The notes beneath the pieces were generated by a model, which was not told the DNA's origin, ran no database searches, and saw only the letters and a list, made by a program, of their open reading frames with translations. From Tissierella praeacuta_A (GTDB lineage Bacteria; Bacillota; Clostridia; Tissierellales; Tissierellaceae), in NCBI RefSeq assembly GCF_040396155.1, contig NZ_JBEBOY010000011.1, forward strand, positions 1 to 64,000: a stretch of 64,000 nucleotides of DNA, given 5' to 3'. This document shows, piece after piece, positions 59,246 through 64,000 of this stretch (position 1 is its first letter; every line of letters begins with the position of its first letter). A program made the position numbers and the translations under genes.

Positions 59246-59623
59246 TTGTTAGATTTAAGGTCAGATAAATCAATATATGTGCAAATAGCAGAAATAATAG
59301 AAAATGATATCCTCTTAGAAAACTTAAAGGAAGAGGAACAAGCACCTTCTACAAATCAATTCGCAAAAGTTTATCAGATAAATCCTGCAACAGCTGGAAA
59401 GGGACTAAACATTTTGGTAGAAGAAGGTATTCTTTATAAGAAGAGAGGGATTGGTATGTTTGTAGCAGAAGGAGCAAGAAAGCAAATAATTAAAAAGAGA
59501 CAGTCTTCATTTTTCAAAGAAATATTACCTGAAATAATGATAGAAGCCAATAGGCTAGAGATATCTACAGAGGAAATCATAAAATTTGTTGAAAATTTTA
59601 ATGGATTCAAGGGAGGAGAATAG
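59246..59623 (+). CDS. GntR-family regulator, YtrA type
   Basis: This is a 125-residue short GntR repressor. It shows the opening DKSIYVQIAEIIENDI (residues 7-22), then APSTNQFAKVYQINPATAGKGLNILVEEGI (about 34-63), the winged helix with its typical N-P-A-T motif, and KKRGIGMFVAEGA. The C-terminus is a short dimerisation helix, without a large effector domain. The start is TTG, with GGAGGTGG upstream. It overlaps no gene, but its stop lies one base from the ATPase start, so it regulates its own ABC unit. Confidence 0.92.
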   Translation: MLDLRSDKSIYVQIAEIIENDILLENLKEEEQAPSTNQFAKVYQINPATAGKGLNILVEEGILYKKRGIGMFVAEGARKQIIKKRQSSFFKEILPEIMIEANRLEISTEEIIKFVENFNGFKGGE

Positions 59624-59624
59624 G

Positions 59625-60500
59625 ATGCTTGAAATAAAAAACTTGAGTAAATCATATGGAAAAAAGAAAGTATTAACAGATATTAATTTAAATATTGAGG
59701 AGAATAAAATCTATGGATTGTTGGGGAGAAACGGAGCAGGGAAAACCACATTATTAAGTTTAATATCGGGACAAATATTAAGAGATACTGGAGAAATTAA
59801 ACTGGATAATAGAGAAGTTTTTGAAAACTCACAGGCAATGGAAAATATTTGTTTGATAAAGGATTTTCCAAATTCAGTTAAAGAAAGAAAAGTAAAAGAT
59901 ATATTGGATCTAGCAAAGATTATATATAAAAATTGGGACGAGGAGTATAAAAATTACTTAGTGAAAGAGTTTAATTTGAATACTAAGAAGAAATTGTTAA
60001 AATTATCAACTGGAAACCAAACTATTGTAGGATTAATCATAGGTCTTGCCTCGAGATCCAAGTTCACTATGTTTGATGAACCGACTTTGGGACTTGATGC
60101 AGCAATGAGATATAAATTCTATAATCTAATTCTTGAAGATTATGAAAAAAATCCTCGGACAATAATAGTATCCACCCATTTAATAGATGAGGTAGCTAAT
60201 CTATTTGAAGAAGTAATTATTCTCAATGGTGAAAGAATTACACTAAAGGATGAAGTAAATGCTCTTAAAGAAAGATCATATTTCTTATCAGGACGTGAGG
60301 ATTTAATTAATTTAATTATAAAAGATAAGAAGGTAATTCATAAGGAAGAATTTGGCTCTACTAAAATAGTAGGTATATATGGTAATTTAACAGAGAAAGA
60401 AATTAAATATATAAAGGATAATAATATTGAAATAAGTAATATACCGCTTCAAAAGCTATTTATATATCTTACTGAAAATATTATGAAAGGAGATTATTAA
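59625..60500 (+). CDS. ABC transporter ATP-binding protein, YtrB-like
   Basis: This is a 291-residue ATPase. It has Walker A GLLGRNGAGKTTLL (residues about 31-44), Walker B FTMFDEPTLGLDA (about 153-165), and switch His in VSTHLIDE. The signature is LSTGNQ instead of LSGGQ, as in several exporters of the YtrB/EcsA type. The C-terminal 80 residues form an extra domain. GGGAGGAG precedes the ATG at 59625, close to the end of the regulator gene. It pairs with the permease that starts two bases after its stop. Confidence 0.92.
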   Translation: MLEIKNLSKSYGKKKVLTDINLNIEENKIYGLLGRNGAGKTTLLSLISGQILRDTGEIKLDNREVFENSQAMENICLIKDFPNSVKERKVKDILDLAKIIYKNWDEEYKNYLVKEFNLNTKKKLLKLSTGNQTIVGLIIGLASRSKFTMFDEPTLGLDAAMRYKFYNLILEDYEKNPRTIIVSTHLIDEVANLFEEVIILNGERITLKDEVNALKERSYFLSGREDLINLIIKDKKVIHKEEFGSTKIVGIYGNLTEKEIKYIKDNNIEISNIPLQKLFIYLTENIMKGDY

Positions 60501-60501
60501 A

Positions 60502-61239
60502 ATGAATTCAGCTAAAAGAGCTTTCAGATTTCAGAAATATGGATCTAAAAAATCAATATTAGGATTTTGGAGTGTTATACTAACAATTAATATATTAACC
60601 TATATATTATCCATTTATTTTAATCCGAAAGTAAAAATAGGATTATTTAATGGCAACGATGATCTATATTCTATTGCCGGTGCAAATCTAATGCCTATAT
60701 TTATATTCTTCATAGTATATGGAATTAGTATGTATCATGAAGATTTTGCATTAGCCCTTAGCTTTGGAATTACAAGAAAAGATTTCTATAAATCAGTTAT
60801 AGTTGATAATATTATAGTAACATCGAGTTTTGCAGCTATTCAATGTATCTTACAAATAGTTGATAAACATATTATTGAATCTTTAGGACATAATCCTATG
60901 GTTGAATTTGGATTGTTTAATACATCAACAAATAATATATTATCTATATTTTTAGTTTCATTTATAATTTTTCTGGCTTTAGTTTCAGTTACTAATTTAT
61001 TGGGAGTCTTGCATTATAGGTTTGGATATAAATTTTGGATAGGTTTTGCTTTAATTTTTATTGTTTTACAAATGTCTATTAATTTCATTACAAGACCAAT
61101 AACAGGGATTTCGGAGTTATATTCATGGTTGATATCACAGTTTGGTAATTCCACCATATTTATTTTAGAATTTCTTATAATTATCATCTGTTATACTATA
61201 GGGTATTTTTTAATGAGAAAGGCTAATATTAGAAAGTAG
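60502..61239 (+). CDS. ABC-2-like transporter permease
   Basis: This is a 245-residue membrane protein with six hydrophobic segments (about residues 20-40, 55-75, 95-115, 145-165, 175-195 and 215-240). It includes a cytosolic EDFALALSFGITRKDFYKS stretch, the coupling-helix-like R-K-x-F motif seen in ABC-2 permeases of GntR-linked units. GAAAGGAG lies upstream of the ATG. With the ATPase and regulator it makes a compact three-gene unit of the kind induced by cell-wall-active antibiotics. That role is inferred. Confidence 0.85.
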   Translation: MNSAKRAFRFQKYGSKKSILGFWSVILTINILTYILSIYFNPKVKIGLFNGNDDLYSIAGANLMPIFIFFIVYGISMYHEDFALALSFGITRKDFYKSVIVDNIIVTSSFAAIQCILQIVDKHIIESLGHNPMVEFGLFNTSTNNILSIFLVSFIIFLALVSVTNLLGVLHYRFGYKFWIGFALIFIVLQMSINFITRPITGISELYSWLISQFGNSTIFILEFLIIIICYTIGYFLMRKANIRK

Positions 61240-61252
61240 ATAAACAATATAT

Positions 61253-61294
61253 AAATCAAAGCTAAAGGATTTTTCTTTAGCTTTGATTTAGTAT
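61253..61294 (+). terminator. Terminator of the GntR/ABC operon
   Basis: AAATCAAAGCTAAAG and CTTTAGCTTTGATTT form a 15-bp perfect stem with a short loop. Confidence 0.85.
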
Positions 61295-61420
61295 TTATTA
61301 TTATAAATTCTATTTATGATTATATCTATTAAAGAACTATAGCTTTTACTCAAGAGAATTTGCCATCAGAAAGGTTCCCATGCTATAATAGATAGAATAT
61401 TAAAAAATAAGGTGATAACT

Positions 61421-61912
61421 ATGAATGAAAAAACATATGAAAAAATTACAAGACCATTGTGTAGTCATCCATATGGATTACAAATGATTAAGACGATGGA
61501 CAAGATAATTACTATATCGGTATATTGCATATATCCTATTTTTCTTTTGATACTGGTATTTAATCGTGATGTAAGGTTCTGGAGAGTTTTACTTACACCA
61601 GGTGTTTCTTTTGTATTAGTTAGTGCATTTCGAAATTATACTAATTTTCCTCGTCCCTATGAAGTGCTGGATATTGTTCCAATCATCAATAAAACTACTA
61701 AGGGAAAATCTTTTCCAAGTCGTCATGTGTTTTCTATCTTTGTAATTGCTATGACTTTATACTATATTTCAATTCCAACAGGAATTGCTTTAATGGTTAT
61801 AGGTATTATATTAGCAATAATACGAGTATTAGGTGGTGTACATTTTCCTAGAGATGTGATTGTTGGCGCTATGACTGGTATCCTATCTGGTATAATAGGT
61901 TTCTATTTATAA
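61421..61912 (+). CDS. PAP2-family phosphatase
   Basis: This is a 163-residue membrane phosphatase of the PAP2/BcrC type. The tripartite active site is partly visible: FPSRHVFSIFV (residues about 100-110, second motif S-x-H) and GGVHFPRDVIVGA (about 139-151, third motif with His and Asp). The first motif K-x6-R-P is seen as NYTNFPRPYE without a clear Lys at the usual place. There are five membrane spans. It would act on undecaprenyl or phosphatidyl phosphates. AAGGTGAT precedes the ATG at 61421. Confidence 0.9.
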   Translation: MNEKTYEKITRPLCSHPYGLQMIKTMDKIITISVYCIYPIFLLILVFNRDVRFWRVLLTPGVSFVLVSAFRNYTNFPRPYEVLDIVPIINKTTKGKSFPSRHVFSIFVIAMTLYYISIPTGIALMVIGIILAIIRVLGGVHFPRDVIVGAMTGILSGIIGFYL

Positions 61913-61988
61913 TACTATAGATATATTAAATGATATCCCTTTAGATTTGATTTTAACAGAAGCTTAAATCATATGAAGTTGACAAAAG

Positions 61989-62275
61989 TTGACAATATAT
62001 TGATATCATGTTATCATGATGGAAGTTAAAAATTTATAAAAATCCTCATCCTTAAGGGTGAGGTAGAGGCGCGATTACTAATAGTAACTATATTGAGGCC
62101 GGAAGCCTAAGACATATAGGGAAAGGAGTTATCGCCGAAGTATCAGATACCAAAATCTGATACTGGGTCTGTATCTAATAAATACAGGACTGTCATCATC
62201 GTATTTGCTCGATACTTTGATGTTGTGCTATCTCACATTGAGCAAGAAAGGAGAGGAATGTCTTTAGCTTTGCTA
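61989..62275 (+). promoter_or_regulatory. Promoter and lysine riboswitch
   Basis: TTGACA (61989-61994), 17 bases, TATCAT (62012-62017) precede a leader with the L-box core: GTGAGGTAGAGGCGCG, then AATAGTAAC, GAGGCCGGAAGCC, ATAGGGAAAGGAG, ATCGCCGAAG, and a long closing P5-like arm. These are the conserved bases of lysine riboswitches. Lysine binding should favour the terminator at 62288. Confidence 0.93.
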
Positions 62276-62287
62276 TATGCATATAAG

Positions 62288-62320
62288 CACCTGACAAGCC
62301 TGTTAGGTGTTTTTTTATTT
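62288..62320 (+). terminator. Lysine riboswitch terminator
   Basis: CACCTGACA and TGTTAGGTG form a 9-bp stem followed by a long T run, 30 bases before the permease start. Confidence 0.9.
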
Positions 62321-62350
62321 TTTGATTTTAAATAAAAGGAGGATAAATAT

Positions 62351-63724
62351 ATGACTGATAACTCAAATGAAGTGACCCAAATAGATGACACTGGTTTTAA
62401 AAAAGAAATTAGTTTGTTTGGTGGGGTTAGTATTCTAGGTGGCATAATGATAGGGTCAGGAATTTTTTATTTAGGTTCCTATGTATTAATGAGGACTGGA
62501 ATGAGTCTTGGATTAGCTTTGTTAAGTTGGATTATTGGGGGTGTGGTTTCTTTATTAGGTGGCATATGTTATGCTGAATTAGGGGCTTCAGATCCTCGTG
62601 CCGGAGGATTAACAGTATATTTAAGCGAGGCTTACTCTCCTATGGTTGGTTTTTTAAGTGGATTTAACAGTTGGTTAATTGGTGGACCTGGTTCTATTGC
62701 TGCTTTAGCAATTGCTCTACCCAGTGCTTTAACCGGTATTATACCTATGGGGGATTGGACAATTAAAGTTTTTGCCATAGTTTTAATTCTAGGATTGACC
62801 ATAGTCAACTACTTTGGCGTTAAATTTGGAACTAGATTACAAAATTTATCTATGATTGCGAAATTAATTCCAATTGGAATCATAATGATTTTAGGACTTT
62901 TATTTGGAAAAGTATCACCAGATTTAAGCTTAGTTTCTAAAACAGTAGATGTAAACTTTGGCTCAATTATTAGTATGGTGGCATTTGCTGTAGTAGCAAG
63001 TTTATGGGCATATGAAGGGTGGACTAATTTAAATACTGTAGCTGAAGAAGTAAAAAATCCTAAGAGAAATTTACCTCTTGCTATTATTATTTCTATCGTT
63101 TCCATAACAGCACTTTATACATTATTTAACTATTCTATATATAAGGTTATACCATTTACTGAAATTGAAAGTCTAATAGTTGATAATGAATATTATTTGG
63201 GAACTTATGCAGCAGAGAAATTAATGGGAAGTACTGGCAGTACCTTAGTTGTAATAGGAATGGTAATTGCTATGTTTGGATCTTTAAATGGTTGTATTTT
63301 AGCCTTTCCGAGAATGTATTATGCCATGAGTGAACAAGGCCATTTTTTTAAAAGCTTTAAAAGATTACATCCTGTATATAAAGTACCTTATGCTCCTTTA
63401 ATAGTTCAATGTATAATATCAGTGATATTGGTACTACTTAGAAATTTAAATCAATTAACTTCTTTAGTTGTATTCTCGGGAATGATGTTCAATACATTAG
63501 GTGTATATGCAGTTAGGATATATAGGAAAAAATTTCCTAATGTAGAAAGACCTTATAAGGTAATTGGATATCCTATTACTGTGATTTTGACAACTCTTAT
63601 ATTTGTAGGGTTAATGATAAATACATTTATTGAGGATCCTCAAACATCAATTATTGGCTTGGGAGTTCCAGCTGTGGGTATATTATTTTACTTCTATTTT
63701 GATAGAAAGAATAAAGCTGCTTAA
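62351..63724 (+). CDS. APC-superfamily amino acid permease
   Basis: This is a 457-residue permease with twelve membrane spans. The opening FGGVSILGGIMIGSGIFYL (residues about 22-40) carries the substrate-binding G-S-G-I-F of the APC fold. Other marks are CYAELGASDPRAGGLTVYLSE and WAYEGWTNLNTVAEEVKNP (about 219-237). AAAGGAGG lies nine bases before the ATG. The lysine riboswitch in its leader indicates lysine, or a lysine-related compound, as substrate, whatever the family default. Confidence 0.92.
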   Translation: MTDNSNEVTQIDDTGFKKEISLFGGVSILGGIMIGSGIFYLGSYVLMRTGMSLGLALLSWIIGGVVSLLGGICYAELGASDPRAGGLTVYLSEAYSPMVGFLSGFNSWLIGGPGSIAALAIALPSALTGIIPMGDWTIKVFAIVLILGLTIVNYFGVKFGTRLQNLSMIAKLIPIGIIMILGLLFGKVSPDLSLVSKTVDVNFGSIISMVAFAVVASLWAYEGWTNLNTVAEEVKNPKRNLPLAIIISIVSITALYTLFNYSIYKVIPFTEIESLIVDNEYYLGTYAAEKLMGSTGSTLVVIGMVIAMFGSLNGCILAFPRMYYAMSEQGHFFKSFKRLHPVYKVPYAPLIVQCIISVILVLLRNLNQLTSLVVFSGMMFNTLGVYAVRIYRKKFPNVERPYKVIGYPITVILTTLIFVGLMINTFIEDPQTSIIGLGVPAVGILFYFYFDRKNKAA

Positions 63725-63745
63725 AAAATATAAGGAGATGATCTT

Positions 63746-64000
63746 TTGAAAACGATTTTAAAGAATGGCAAAATTTATGTTGAAAAAAATAATTTTCAGG
63801 AAGCAATTTTTATTGAAAATGGTATTATTCAACAAGTTGGAAAGAATGAAGAAATTCTAAAAAACAATGCTGACAATATAATAGACCTTCAGGGAAAAAC
63901 AGTTTTACCAGGACTTAATGATAGCCATCTTCATCTTTCATGGATAGGCGATGCTATGTCCTCATGTAATCTAGTACCTGCTAAATCAATTGATGATGTT
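63746..64000 (+). CDS. Amidohydrolase, YtcJ-like (partial, cut by window edge)
   Basis: The first 85 residues are present. They show the N-terminal beta domain KTILKNGKIYVE, the turn IDLQGKTVLPGLNDSHLHLS with the metal H-x-H (about residues 61-63), and a W-I-G-D-A-M stretch as in YtcJ-type amidohydrolases. A TTG start is used, with AAGGAG seven bases upstream. It begins 21 bases after the permease stop, so it is under the same lysine riboswitch. Its substrate may be what the permease imports. Confidence 0.85.
   Translation, partial: MKTILKNGKIYVEKNNFQEAIFIENGIIQQVGKNEEILKNNADNIIDLQGKTVLPGLNDSHLHLSWIGDAMSSCNLVPAKSIDDV

Noticed and set aside
1..64000. CRISPR arrays, tRNA or rRNA genes, intact insertion sequences, prophage
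   Set aside because: No regularly spaced repeats, no tRNA-like cloverleaf ends, and no transposase or phage structural genes other than the TnpB remnant were seen.

Overview
The DNA is AT-rich, with Shine-Dalgarno sites of the GGAGG type, TTGACA/TATAAT promoters, T-box, TPP and lysine leaders, LytTR signalling, Fur-type zinc control and several obligate-anaerobe gene types. This fits a low-GC anaerobic Firmicute (Clostridia or Tissierellia). The genus cannot be read from the sequence. No rRNA, tRNA, CRISPR array, intact transposon or replication origin was seen.

Layout. (1) 0.2-8.6 kb: an AraC-type regulator, a FecB-type binding lipoprotein, two FecCD permeases, an ATPase, and then a tightly coupled trio of NifH-, NifD- and NifK-like proteins. 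This is an ATP-driven nitrogenase-like reductase of unassigned function, tied to a siderophore/corrinoid-type importer. It is the best candidate for an undescribed system. (2) 9.0-13.8 kb: a Crp/Fnr-type regulator divergent from a four-gene catabolic operon (MatC-like carboxylate carrier, DUF6282 amidohydrolase, cupin, HpcH/HpaI aldolase). A palindrome lies exactly at an activator position. (3) 14-33 kb: an accessory island of single-gene units: several GNAT acetyltransferases, a Vat-type acetyltransferase behind a leader-peptide attenuator and a gutted ABC-F gene, cytidine deaminase, RidA, HxlR/nitroreductase, and an alkylation-repair operon of richer GC. It holds many gene remnants, some of which are collinear copies of each other. 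(4) 33.6-39.5 kb: an exonuclease pseudogene, tandem TPP riboswitches before a thiamin salvage operon (thiD-cytX-thiM-thiE), and a MerR/GyrI-type regulator. (5) 40.5-49.5 kb: PrsA-like foldase, T-box plus methionyl-tRNA synthetase, a CwlD-like amidase, an Agr-type LytTR two-component pair with no agrB nearby, and a subtilisin. (6) 49.6-53.5 kb: a Fur-family regulator with a perfect 7-1-7 box, and a zinc uptake operon with two uncharacterised small proteins. (7) 53.9-57.6 kb: a TetR-type regulator, a radical SAM enzyme, and a paralogue that has lost all three cluster cysteines, with paired palindromic operators between them. (8) 57.9-64 kb: threonine synthase-like enzyme, YtrA-type GntR/ABC unit, PAP2 phosphatase, and a lysine riboswitch before an APC permease and an amidohydrolase cut by the window edge.

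Genes that clearly work together are the transporter/nitrogenase-like operon, the aldolase operon, the alkylation-repair operon, the thiamin salvage operon, the zinc operon and the GntR/ABC unit. Functions come from motif recognition by eye. No database search or alignment program was used.
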